Of a stretch of 64,000 nt of DNA, positions 41,551-52,557 are shown piece by piece. Below the pieces are notes generated by a model. That model searched no databases. It was not told where the DNA came from and was given only the letters and a program-made list of their open reading frames with translations. The number at the start of each line of letters is the position of its first letter. Within the stretch, counting starts at the first letter, position 1. This stretch comes from CAZKEW01 sp964580435. GTDB lineage: Bacteria; Acidobacteriota; Aminicenantia; Aminicenantales; UBA8522. Position numbers and translations under genes: made by a program. The DNA lies in assembly GCA_964580435.1 (NCBI GenBank), contig CAZOKP010000003.1:23287-87286 (forward strand). The letters run 5' to 3'.

Positions 41551-42810
41551 ATGACATCGCCTCCTCAGATGCTGACTGAAAAGAGCACGATTGTCATCAT
41601 CGGCTGCGGCCCGGCAGGCGCAAGCTGCGCCATCAAGTTGAAAAAAATGACTGATGACGCGGGGATAAGACCCCGTATCGTCGTCTATGAAGGGAAGCCT
41701 CTCGAGAAGAAAAGCCACTACAACCAGTGCCTGGGGGTCCTTTCTCCCCCTTTAGAAAAAATCCTCGAGAGCGACCTGGGGCTTCCCTTCCCTTGGACGA
41801 TCGTTCAAAGGAAGATCGATGGGTATCTCATCCATGCCGGACATAGCGTCATCAAACTGGGCGGGGAGCACGCTCCCTCCTATGCTTGCCGCAGAGTCGA
41901 GTTCGACAATTACCTCTTCCAAAAGGCCAAGGAAGCCGGCGTCGAGATTGTCCCGGCGCGTGTCATTGATATGGACTTTTCAACCGACGGCGTCATGGTC
42001 TACAGCGAAAGCAATAATCTCAAAGCGGACGTCATTATCGGAGCGTTCGGGCTGGACGACGGCATGGCCAAGATCTTCGAAAGAGTCACGGATTACCGGC
42101 AGCCCCGATTTCTTTCTTCGGTCGTCACGAAGATCCATCCCGGAGAAGAAGCCATGGCCACTTTCGGTAACTCTATCCATGCCTTTCTCCCCTCCTCGCT
42201 GCCCTCCGTCGAATTCGGGGCTATAACACCCAAAGCCAACCATTTGAGCATCAATATCGCCGGACAAAAAGTCGATGCAGTGATGATGGACAGGTTTCTC
42301 CGGCTTGATGAAGTCAGGGAGTCCATGCCGGGGCCGCTCCAGGACAATCTCCCTGAACTCGCCTATTTCAAGGGCAAGTTCCCCACGCTTCCCGCCAGAG
42401 CGCCGGTCGGTCATCGATATGTGATGATCGGCGATGCCGCCGGACTCAACCGCCCTTTCAAGGGCAAAGGAATCAATTCAGCCGTCATCACGGGGATAAA
42501 AGCAGCTCAGGCCATCGCTTCAAAAGGCCTTACCCGCTCCGCCCTCGAGGGATACCTGGAAGACTGCTGCGAGCTCACAGATGATATCCCCTATGGAAGG
42601 GCACTCAGAGCTCTAACCATCCAGTTCTCCAAATACGGATTGATGGAGGGAGTGCTGGAAGCAGCCAGGAATGAGCCCGCCCTAAGAAAGGCCATGTTCA
42701 ATGTTGTCTCCGGCCAGGAGACCTACAAGAAAACGTGGCGAGAGACAAGGAATGTCGGGCTTCTTTTCCGGGTATTTTTTGCGTCTCTTCGCCACGCCCT
42801 GAAAAAATGA
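41551..42810 (+). CDS. FAD-dependent oxidoreductase, geranylgeranyl reductase-like (2)
   Basis: A 419-residue paralogue of the preceding flavoprotein. It has IVIIGCGPAGASCAI, then HYNQCLGVLSPPLEK (one of the two Cys of the substrate motif), RRVEFDNYLFQKAKEAG, and YVMIGDAAGLNRPFKGKGIN. The second FAD motif is more regular than in the first copy. Two neighbouring, clearly diverged copies could reduce two different double bonds or form a heterodimer; this is inference. The gene ends about 190 bp before carA. Confidence 0.75.
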   Translation: MTSPPQMLTEKSTIVIIGCGPAGASCAIKLKKMTDDAGIRPRIVVYEGKPLEKKSHYNQCLGVLSPPLEKILESDLGLPFPWTIVQRKIDGYLIHAGHSVIKLGGEHAPSYACRRVEFDNYLFQKAKEAGVEIVPARVIDMDFSTDGVMVYSESNNLKADVIIGAFGLDDGMAKIFERVTDYRQPRFLSSVVTKIHPGEEAMATFGNSIHAFLPSSLPSVEFGAITPKANHLSINIAGQKVDAVMMDRFLRLDEVRESMPGPLQDNLPELAYFKGKFPTLPARAPVGHRYVMIGDAAGLNRPFKGKGINSAVITGIKAAQAIASKGLTRSALEGYLEDCCELTDDIPYGRALRALTIQFSKYGLMEGVLEAARNEPALRKAMFNVVSGQETYKKTWRETRNVGLLFRVFFASLRHALKK

Positions 42811-42828
42811 GACGTCTTTCCTAGGGCT

Positions 42829-42975
42829 TTATTTTTGCAGGCTCAGCACCACTTTTTTCAGCTTTTCCTGGACCGTCATAGCAACATCGAGGAGGTTCGG
42901 GTTCTCCACGGCCTTCATCGAGACGAGCTGAAATAATAATCCACTTTTCCTTCTTTCCCCTTCTCTTTGTTTCAT
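42829..42975 (-). CDS. Possible small protein, unknown
   Basis: A 48-residue frame starting MKQREGERRKSGLLFQLVSM and ending with VAMTVQEKLKKVVLSLQK. The second half is a regular amphipathic helix. The ATG sits inside the operator in front of carA, on the other strand, so the two genes would share control. No ribosome site is seen. It may equally be the leftover end of a lost gene or chance. Confidence 0.25.
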   Translation of the reverse strand: MKQREGERRKSGLLFQLVSMKAVENPNLLDVAMTVQEKLKKVVLSLQK

Positions 42976-42986
42976 AGAACCTGTAA
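42972..42986 (+). promoter_or_regulatory. Rrf2-type operator in front of carA (site 3) with -10 box
   Basis: TCATAGAACCTGTAA matches the consensus at 13 of 15 positions and overlaps TAAAAT (42984-42989), which is 7 nt before the carA ATG at 42997. The arms are imperfect, and no clear -35 is present, so this is the weakest of the four sites. Confidence 0.4.
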
Positions 42987-42996
42987 AATAGCACAA

Positions 42997-44163
42997 ATGC
43001 ACTCCGCTGCTCAACCCCGAAATTATAGCAGGACCACTTCCAAAAGGGCATATCTTGTCCTCGAGAACGGGGTCATCTTCGAGGGACGGAGCGCAGGTTT
43101 TGAGGGGGACGCAGAAGGCGAAATCGTCTTCAACACCTCGATGACAGGGTATCAAGAGATCCTGACCGACCCGTCCTACAAAGGCCAGATTGTGACCATG
43201 ACCTATCCGCTTATCGGCAACTATGGCGTCAATGCCGAGGACGTCGAATCCGGCAAGCCCTGGGTGGAAGGTTTTGTCATCAAAGAAATGGCCGCTGCGC
43301 CGTCCAACTGGAGATCGCAGGAAAGCCTGACCGGCTACCTGAAGCGGCACAGGATCCCGGCCATCGAGGGAATTGACACACGAAAACTGACCAAAATGAT
43401 CCGCCAGAGCGGCGCCCAGAGGGCCCTCATCTCGACCTCGGAAAAGGATGTCAGGACGCTCTTGGAGCGGGTGAAAAAAATCCCTTCCATCGTCGGCCTG
43501 GATCTGGTCAAAGACGTAACGACGTCCGAGCCGTACAAGTGGCGGAGAGGTGCTTATGACTGGCCCAAAGGATATCCAGAGAGACGGCGGTTTAAGTACC
43601 TCGTGGCCGCCTATGATTTCGGAATCAAGAGAAACATCCTCCGCAGTCTCGTGAACGAGAAAATGGAGGTGGTCGTTGTCCCCGCCCAGACTCCGGCAGA
43701 GGAAATCCTGAAGCTCAAACCCGACGGAGTGCTACTCTCCAATGGTCCCGGAGACCCGGCTCCGCTCGCATACGCCATCGAAAATATCAGAGCTATGGTC
43801 GGCAGAGTGCCCCTCTTCGGGATCTGCCTGGGCCACCAGCTATTGGCCCTGGCCCTGGGAGGCAAGACCTACAAGCTCAAGTTCGGCCATCATGGCGCCA
43901 ATCATCCGGTAAAGAACCTGGAAACAGGCGCGATCGAGATCACATCGCAAAACCATGGGTTCGCTGTCGATATAGAATCCCTCAAGGGACTGGCCAACCT
44001 GACCCACGTCAACCTCAACGACCTGACTTCTGAGGGATTCTCCCTGAAAGAAAAATTTCTTTTTACCGTCCAGTACCATCCGGAGAGCTCCCCGGGCCCC
44101 AGGGATTCCCGGTATCTCTTCCATGATTTCAGCCGCATGATCGAAAACTTTAAGGGGAAATAA
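42997..44163 (+). CDS. carA: Carbamoyl-phosphate synthase small subunit
   Basis: A 388-residue protein with the CPSase N-terminal domain (AYLVLENGVIFEGRSAGFEG, NTSMTGYQEILTDPSYKGQI). A class I glutamine amidotransferase domain follows, with the nucleophile in GICLGHQLLALALG and the His/Glu pair in VQYHPESSPGP. The start at 42997 is chosen over a TTG at 42967 because a -10 box lies 7 nt upstream of it; it gives a leaderless mRNA and a 15-residue lead before the usual start. It supplies ammonia to CarB for pyrimidine and arginine synthesis. The carB gene follows by 1 bp. Confidence 0.95.
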   Translation: MHSAAQPRNYSRTTSKRAYLVLENGVIFEGRSAGFEGDAEGEIVFNTSMTGYQEILTDPSYKGQIVTMTYPLIGNYGVNAEDVESGKPWVEGFVIKEMAAAPSNWRSQESLTGYLKRHRIPAIEGIDTRKLTKMIRQSGAQRALISTSEKDVRTLLERVKKIPSIVGLDLVKDVTTSEPYKWRRGAYDWPKGYPERRRFKYLVAAYDFGIKRNILRSLVNEKMEVVVVPAQTPAEEILKLKPDGVLLSNGPGDPAPLAYAIENIRAMVGRVPLFGICLGHQLLALALGGKTYKLKFGHHGANHPVKNLETGAIEITSQNHGFAVDIESLKGLANLTHVNLNDLTSEGFSLKEKFLFTVQYHPESSPGPRDSRYLFHDFSRMIENFKGK

Positions 44164-44164
44164 C

Positions 44165-47371
<3,207 letters not shown>

Positions 47372-47476
47372 GGGCGGTTCAGAAAAAGCCGGCCTGAAAT
47401 GAAAAAAGAATACGTTCCGGGATGCAGCGCGGTCATGATCGTCCTGATTCTATAAAATCTCGAAGAGGTGAAAGCC

Positions 47477-49261
47477 ATGGAAGACAAACTCACGGCTTTA
47501 CGCAAGCTCATGAAACGTCATGGCGTCGAGGCCTATCTCGTGCCCAGCACAGACCCCCATCAGAGCGAGTATGTTCCGGAGTTTTGGAAGCGGCGGCAGT
47601 TCATCACTGGATTTACAGGCTCAGCCGGGGATGCTCTCATCACGCTCGACCGAGCCGGACTCTGGACAGACTCGAGGTACTATCTCCAGGCAGAGAGGGA
47701 GCTTGAGAGCAGCGGCTTCACTCTATTTAAGGCGGGGACGCCGGGAGTCCCTTCCTGGCAGGAATGGGTTGCCCGAGAGCTTCGGTCCGGACAGGCGCTC
47801 GCGCTCGACCCGAAACTCCTCAGCCACAGGGATTTTGCTCAGCTCGAAAAAGAGCTCAAACGGAGAGACATTCTCCTCAAGCCGATCGAAAACAATCTTA
47901 TTGATGTCATTTGGCGCCGAAGGCCTGCATCTCCAAGGGGCGAAATCTCGATCCACGAAAAGAGATACGCCGGTGAGAGCATCCGCGACAAACTCGAACG
48001 CCTCCGCCAAAAAATGGCCGCGGAAGACGCGGATGTTCATGTCCTGAGTCAGCTCGATACCATCGCCTGGCTCTTCAACATCCGCGGCTCTGACGTCGAA
48101 TTCAACCCGGTGGCCATCGCCTATGCCATCGTGACCCTGAAAAAAGCCACGCTCTTCATCGCCACAGAAAAGGTCTCCAATAAAGTGCGCCGGGTTCTCA
48201 CCAGAGATATCCTGATTGAAGATTATGAGGGTTTTTCTTCGAAACTGCGTGAGCTCGGCAAAAAAAGGCCGCGCGTTTGGCTGGACGAGGCCGGCGCCAG
48301 CGAATGGGTTGTGCGGCTCATCGGCAGGGACGCCACTCTGATCTTTAAGCCTAGCCCTGTTCACCTATTCAAGGCCATCAAGAACAAAACGGAAATCGCC
48401 GGGTCAAAAGAAGCGCACCTCCGCGACGGAGCGGCCATGGTCAAGTTTCTCTGCTGGCTGGAAAAAGAAGTGCCCAAGGGCGAGCTTACCGAGCTTTCCG
48501 CAGCAAAAAAGATGGAGGAATTTCGCCGCCAGCAAGGCCTCTTTATGGGCCTGGGTTTCAAGACGATCTCTTCCTTTGGAAGCCACGGCGCTGTCGTCCA
48601 TTACGCCGTGAGCCCGGAAACAGATATTCCGCTGAAACCTAGGGGCATCTATCTCATCGACTCGGGCAGTCAGTACAAGGACGCGACGACAGATATCACC
48701 CGGACCGTTTGCCTAAGCAGGCCAACAGACGAACAGCGCGACCGCTTCACCCGGGTCCTTAAAGGTCTGATCGCTCTCACCAAAGTATCGTTCCCACAGG
48801 GCACTTTTGGAACCCAGATCGATGTCCTCGCCCGGCTGGCCCTCTGGGAGAAAGGCTTGAACTACGGCCATGGGACAGGCCACGGAATCGGGGCTTATCT
48901 TAGCGTCCACGAGGGGCCCCAGGGCATCGCCCCTGCGCGCGGGTTCGGAGTAGCCCTCGAGCCGGGTATGATCACTTCGATCGAGCCTGGATTCTACAAA
49001 GAAAACGACTATGGCGTCCGGGTGGAAAACCTTGCTCTGGTCGTCAAGGAGTCATCGAAGTCAACACAGAATCTGGCATTTTATGGCTTCGAAACGCTGA
49101 CACTGTGTCCTATCGACCTCAAGCTGGTCAAGAAAGGATTGCTTGCGGCGGAAGAAATCCAATGGCTCAACAGCTATCACCGGAAAGTCCGAAAGGCTTT
49201 GACGCCGCGTTTGTCAAGTGCTGAGGCCGCCTGGCTTAAGAAAGCAACTCGGCCAATATAG
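47477..49261 (+). CDS. Xaa-Pro aminopeptidase, M24B family
   Basis: A 594-residue protein of the long eukaryote-like aminopeptidase P type, with two N-terminal creatinase domains and a catalytic pita-bread domain. Metal ligands are visible: Asp in LIDSGSQYKD and DATTDITRT (near 395-410), His in YGHGTGHGIGAY (near 470), Glu in SIEPGFY (near 500) and Glu in RVENLAL (near 516). It removes N-terminal residues next to proline from peptides. The start is the ATG at 47477, 8 nt after GAGG; the GTG at 47468 overlaps the ribosome site. It is cytoplasmic, as there is no signal. Confidence 0.93.
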   Translation: MEDKLTALRKLMKRHGVEAYLVPSTDPHQSEYVPEFWKRRQFITGFTGSAGDALITLDRAGLWTDSRYYLQAERELESSGFTLFKAGTPGVPSWQEWVARELRSGQALALDPKLLSHRDFAQLEKELKRRDILLKPIENNLIDVIWRRRPASPRGEISIHEKRYAGESIRDKLERLRQKMAAEDADVHVLSQLDTIAWLFNIRGSDVEFNPVAIAYAIVTLKKATLFIATEKVSNKVRRVLTRDILIEDYEGFSSKLRELGKKRPRVWLDEAGASEWVVRLIGRDATLIFKPSPVHLFKAIKNKTEIAGSKEAHLRDGAAMVKFLCWLEKEVPKGELTELSAAKKMEEFRRQQGLFMGLGFKTISSFGSHGAVVHYAVSPETDIPLKPRGIYLIDSGSQYKDATTDITRTVCLSRPTDEQRDRFTRVLKGLIALTKVSFPQGTFGTQIDVLARLALWEKGLNYGHGTGHGIGAYLSVHEGPQGIAPARGFGVALEPGMITSIEPGFYKENDYGVRVENLALVVKESSKSTQNLAFYGFETLTLCPIDLKLVKKGLLAAEEIQWLNSYHRKVRKALTPRLSSAEAAWLKKATRPI

Positions 49262-49292
49262 ACCATGACCTTCAATTCCCCAAGCCCCCCGC

Positions 49293-50384
49293 TCAAAAAG
49301 CCTGCTCTATAATCCCACCGCCCAACACGACATCGCGCTTATAAAAGACGACAGACTGGCCGGGAGTAATAGCCCTCTGGGGATTCTCAAACTCGACAAG
49401 CGCTTGACCAAACGGACGCGGTGTTACCAGGGCCTTCGCTTCTTCGTGTTTGGACCTGATTTTGGCTTTCACGCTGACCGGACCTGTCAGTTTTTCTGCG
49501 GAAACCAAGTTGATGGATGAGGCCAGGAGTGTCTTCCGCCAGAGGTCGCTTTGGCCTCCTACGATGATCGTATTCTTTTCCCCGTCAATAGAAATGACAT
49601 AGAGAGGGCGTGGAGTTGCTATTCCCATCCCGCGGCGCTGCCCGACTGTGAAGTGGATGATGCCTTTATGCTCGCCCAGGACGCGGCCGCTCACGTCGCT
49701 GACGGGCCCGGGCAAGAACGCCTGGGGAATCCGTTCTCTCAGGAACTCCGGATACCGGCCTGAGGGGACAAAACAGATCTCCTGGCTCTCGGGTTTCGCC
49801 GCCACAGGAAGGTTCCATTTCTTGGCCATCTCCCGGACCTCTCCTTTGGTCAGGTCCCCGACCGGCATCAGCGCCCGGGAAAGCTGTTCCTGGGTAAGAG
49901 AGTAAAGAAAATAAGACTGGTCCTTGGCCCTGTCCTTGCCTTTCTTGAGGAGAAAGCGCTTCCTGGCGCGGCTAAAAGCTACTCGGGCATGGTGTCCTGT
50001 GGCGATATAATCGGCGCCCAGCCTTTTGGCCCTGTCCAAGAGGAGCGCGAACTTGATCTGCTCATTGCAGCGGATGCACGGATTCGGGGTCCTGCCCCGG
50101 CTGTATTCCCGGCAGAAATCGGCGATGACGCTTCTTTCAAATTCCCGGCGAAAATCGGCCACTAAATGCGGAATCCCGAGACGTAAGGCCACGTCATGGG
50201 CGTCCTCCGTCGCCTTCCAGCCGCAGCAGCTCCTCAGCTCCTCCGAGCGGCAGACGTCTTGAGGAAGCGAGAAAAGGTTCATTGTGACGCCGATGACGTC
50301 ATACCCTTTTTTATGGAGAAGTGCAGCCGCCACAGAGGAATCCACTCCTCCACTCATGGCCACAAGGACTTGTTTTCGCTTCAT
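49293..50384 (-). CDS. mnmA: tRNA-specific 2-thiouridylase
   Basis: A 363-residue protein starting MKRKQVLVAMSGGVDSSVAA, the PP-loop that adenylates U34 of tRNA. The two catalytic Cys are in GRTPNPCIRCNEQIKF and SQEICFVPSG, and the C-terminal beta-barrel begins around TVGQRRGMGIATPRPLYV. An upstream in-frame ATG at 50576 would add 64 unrelated residues and is rejected. It puts sulfur on the wobble uridine of Lys, Glu and Gln tRNAs. It converges with the peptidase gene and diverges from the outer-membrane protein gene across a 210-bp gap. Confidence 0.95.
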   Translation of the reverse strand: MKRKQVLVAMSGGVDSSVAAALLHKKGYDVIGVTMNLFSLPQDVCRSEELRSCCGWKATEDAHDVALRLGIPHLVADFRREFERSVIADFCREYSRGRTPNPCIRCNEQIKFALLLDRAKRLGADYIATGHHARVAFSRARKRFLLKKGKDRAKDQSYFLYSLTQEQLSRALMPVGDLTKGEVREMAKKWNLPVAAKPESQEICFVPSGRYPEFLRERIPQAFLPGPVSDVSGRVLGEHKGIIHFTVGQRRGMGIATPRPLYVISIDGEKNTIIVGGQSDLWRKTLLASSINLVSAEKLTGPVSVKAKIRSKHEEAKALVTPRPFGQALVEFENPQRAITPGQSVVFYKRDVVLGGGIIEQAF

Positions 50385-50594
50385 ATCTGGATTCCTCTTC
50401 CGGACTATAGCATAACAAAATTTCCCGTCCTTCCCAAATGCCTGCCTGGCCTCAAGGAAAATTCTTGCTTTTCCAGGATAATATCCCTGCCCTCGCCCGG
50501 GCCATGCCGCCTCTCCGCCTCTATAAATTTCCATTGACTTGCCCGCCGAAAGCTGGTAAAGAAAGGATGGAACCAAAAAGGAGAAGGAAGCCCG

Positions 50595-51473
50595 ATGAAA
50601 AAAGCGACTATCTTTTATCTTTTTATCTCTTTTTTGGTTTTAGCCCTGACTCCAGTTCGCCTCTTCTCGGATGAAAGCTACTGGTCGACCATGAAGTTTG
50701 AGCTCAGCACAGCCGTAAGCTTTGAGAAAGCCGTTCTGGATTCGTCCTATTTTCATCAATATTCGCCGCCGTTCCTCTCGGGCGCCTATGTGAGCGACGC
50801 GCAGGAAACGATCAATCTGAACGGACAAACCGGATGGGGCATCAGCGCTGCTTTTGCCTATATGTTTCTCAAGAACTTCGGGCTCGAACTGCAGTTCGAG
50901 TACGGCAAACCTGAGATCACGGGTAAGAATTCGCCCTACGATGTCTATCTCAATTACGCGCTCAGTTATGATGCAGGCTCCCCTCCCTATCCCTATGTCT
51001 TTGAGCGCTCTTTCGGCTGGCCTGATACCGAAGGGCATCTCACCGAGCTCTGTTTCAGCCTCGATCTCATAGGCAGACTGCCGCTCTCAAAAAAAATCGC
51101 CTTCTCTCTTTCAGGCGGGCTCACCTATTTCAATGTCAAAGGAGAAGGGACGGGCCTGGCCTACGCTAAGTATTGGTGGGAGGAGGGCTGGTTCAATGGA
51201 GAGACATACCAGTACAAGTTCAATATCGGACCGCTGAACAAATTGGGCCTCAACCTGGGCCTGGAATTTAATCTGGTTCTCTATAGCAACTTCTGTTTTG
51301 TAATGGACTTGCGTTATTATAGCTGCCCCAAGACGACTCTCGGGCTGGATATCATCAATGAGGGCCTACTCCCGGACGACTTCAACCAGATCAAGGCGAC
51401 GATGAACCTTCATGATATCACCATCGACCCGTCCTTCTACCGGGTCAACGTCGGTCTGAAGTATCTGTTCTGA
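50595..51473 (+). CDS. Outer-membrane beta-barrel protein, unknown function
   Basis: A 292-residue protein with a signal peptide (about 26 residues, cleavage near RLFSDE). It has alternating strands with many aromatic residues and ends with VNVGLKYLF, a typical last barrel strand ending in Phe. It resembles OmpW/OprF-like small barrels in general form, but I cannot name the family. A possible promoter lies upstream (TTGACT, 17 bp, TAAAGA), with a good AAGGAG ribosome site. It stands alone, converging with the metal-binding gene with 1 bp between stops. Confidence 0.65.
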   Translation: MKKATIFYLFISFLVLALTPVRLFSDESYWSTMKFELSTAVSFEKAVLDSSYFHQYSPPFLSGAYVSDAQETINLNGQTGWGISAAFAYMFLKNFGLELQFEYGKPEITGKNSPYDVYLNYALSYDAGSPPYPYVFERSFGWPDTEGHLTELCFSLDLIGRLPLSKKIAFSLSGGLTYFNVKGEGTGLAYAKYWWEEGWFNGETYQYKFNIGPLNKLGLNLGLEFNLVLYSNFCFVMDLRYYSCPKTTLGLDIINEGLLPDDFNQIKATMNLHDITIDPSFYRVNVGLKYLF

Positions 51474-51474
51474 T

Positions 51475-52083
51475 CTATTTCTTTTCTTCCTGCTTGGGCG
51501 ATGCGGCGGCCTTTTGGCAGCAGGACTTCATGTTGGCAAAGTGTTCCTGGATCTTTTTGACCATGTCCGGGTTCTTTGAGGTGACCTTCAGCGCCACACC
51601 GTCGGGCAGGTTTTCGGTTTTCATTTCCACATCCTGGGAGTGAAGGGGGCACGTCATCATGCAACCATGGCCTTGAGCTCCCATCGGCATCTTCCGGCAG
51701 CAACCCATTCGCCCGTGCTGCATCATCATCCCCTGCCCCTGGGGCATGGCTTTCTTTTCCAGGTTCATGCCGCACTGGGGGCATTTTCCAGGCTGGTCGG
51801 ATGTGACCTCGGGATGCATCGGGCAGGTGTAAACGCTTTTTGTTTCCGCTTTCTTCTGGATGTATTTCTCAGGGTCCTTGACAAACTTCTCTTTGGATCC
51901 TTCGCAGCAGAAATAATAAGTCTTGCCCTGGTACTCAAAGGTCGCCTTGGCCTCGGATTTCTTCATCACCTTGCCGCTCACGGGGCAGGTGACGGTATCC
52001 TCGTTTGTTTGTTGGGTAAACCCCGAAAAAACAAAGACCAGGCTGACGGCGAGCACAACGGCTAAAACTCTTGCATTTTTCAT
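51475..52083 (-). CDS. Exported YHS and heavy-metal-binding domain protein
   Basis: A 202-residue protein with a signal peptide (LAVVLAVSLVFVFSGFTQQ). A YHS domain (about 32-75; VTCPVSGKVMKK and YYFCCEGSKEKF) comes first. It is followed by a heavy-metal-binding domain (about 84-108; YTCPMHPEVTSDQPGKCPQC) and a Met/His/Cys-rich stretch (MMMQHGRMGCCRKMPM, GHGCMMTCPLH). The last part is helical, with CC. These domains bind copper or related ions outside the cytoplasm. It lies downstream of copA and a cupredoxin gene in the same direction, but has its own 29-bp palindrome in front, so it may respond separately to metal. The ribosome site is AAGGAGG. Confidence 0.88.
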   Translation of the reverse strand: MKNARVLAVVLAVSLVFVFSGFTQQTNEDTVTCPVSGKVMKKSEAKATFEYQGKTYYFCCEGSKEKFVKDPEKYIQKKAETKSVYTCPMHPEVTSDQPGKCPQCGMNLEKKAMPQGQGMMMQHGRMGCCRKMPMGAQGHGCMMTCPLHSQDVEMKTENLPDGVALKVTSKNPDMVKKIQEHFANMKSCCQKAAASPKQEEKK

Positions 52084-52100
52084 GCTTCTGTCCTCCTTGA

Positions 52101-52129
52101 TATACTATTTATTCTATGTGAATAGTATA
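52101..52129 (-). promoter_or_regulatory. 29-bp palindrome before the metal-binding gene
   Basis: TATACTATT (52101-52109) and AATAGTATA (52121-52129) are perfect inverted 9-bp arms with an 11-bp spacer. It is placed directly before the ribosome site of the YHS-protein gene, where a repressor would block transcription. It is unrelated to the TTATA-N5-TATAA sites. A metal-responsive ArsR/CsoR/CopY-type regulator is a guess; none is encoded in the window. Confidence 0.55.
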
Positions 52130-52166
52130 TTTTAACACATGCGGGGCCTTCCCCGCAAGGAGCGCT

Positions 52167-52547
52167 TCACCTGACGATGAGCTTGCCTTTGAGCATGCCC
52201 ATGCCGCAGGTGAACGTGTACTCCCCTGCCTCTTGAGGTGTGAATTCGACCGCTGTGGTCGTAAAAGCCGGGAGGGGCCGGCGGATGTTGAAATCGCCGA
52301 AGACCACGGTGTCCGAACAATCGGCCGTCTCATCCCGATAGAAATTCAGGCGCACAGGTATCCCTTTTTTGACGACAATGACGTCGGGAGAATAGCCTCC
52401 TTTGACGACAATTCTCACTTCCTGGACATTGCCTCCGGCTTGGGATGCTGCTGCCGCCTTGGCCTTTCTTCGGGAAAAGAAGAAATACCAATTGACCAGC
52501 ACAATCAGCAGGACCCCAAAGAATGTCACAAGAATTCGCATCGGCAT
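52167..52547 (-). CDS. Membrane-anchored cupredoxin-like protein
   Basis: A 126-residue protein starting MPMRILVTFFGVLLIVLVNW, one membrane helix, 6 nt behind GGAGG. The rest is a cupredoxin fold: VRIVVKGGYSPDVIVVKKG, then PVRLNFYRDETADCSDTVVF and YTFTCGMGMLKGKLIV. The ligand loop CGMGM and a Cys in the CSD segment could bind copper in an unusual way; the normal His of type I sites is not at the expected place. It follows copA by 10 bp and should pass copper to or from the ATPase on the outer face. Confidence 0.8.
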   Translation of the reverse strand: MPMRILVTFFGVLLIVLVNWYFFFSRRKAKAAAASQAGGNVQEVRIVVKGGYSPDVIVVKKGIPVRLNFYRDETADCSDTVVFGDFNIRRPLPAFTTTAVEFTPQEAGEYTFTCGMGMLKGKLIVR

Positions 52548-52557
52548 GGTCGCCCTC

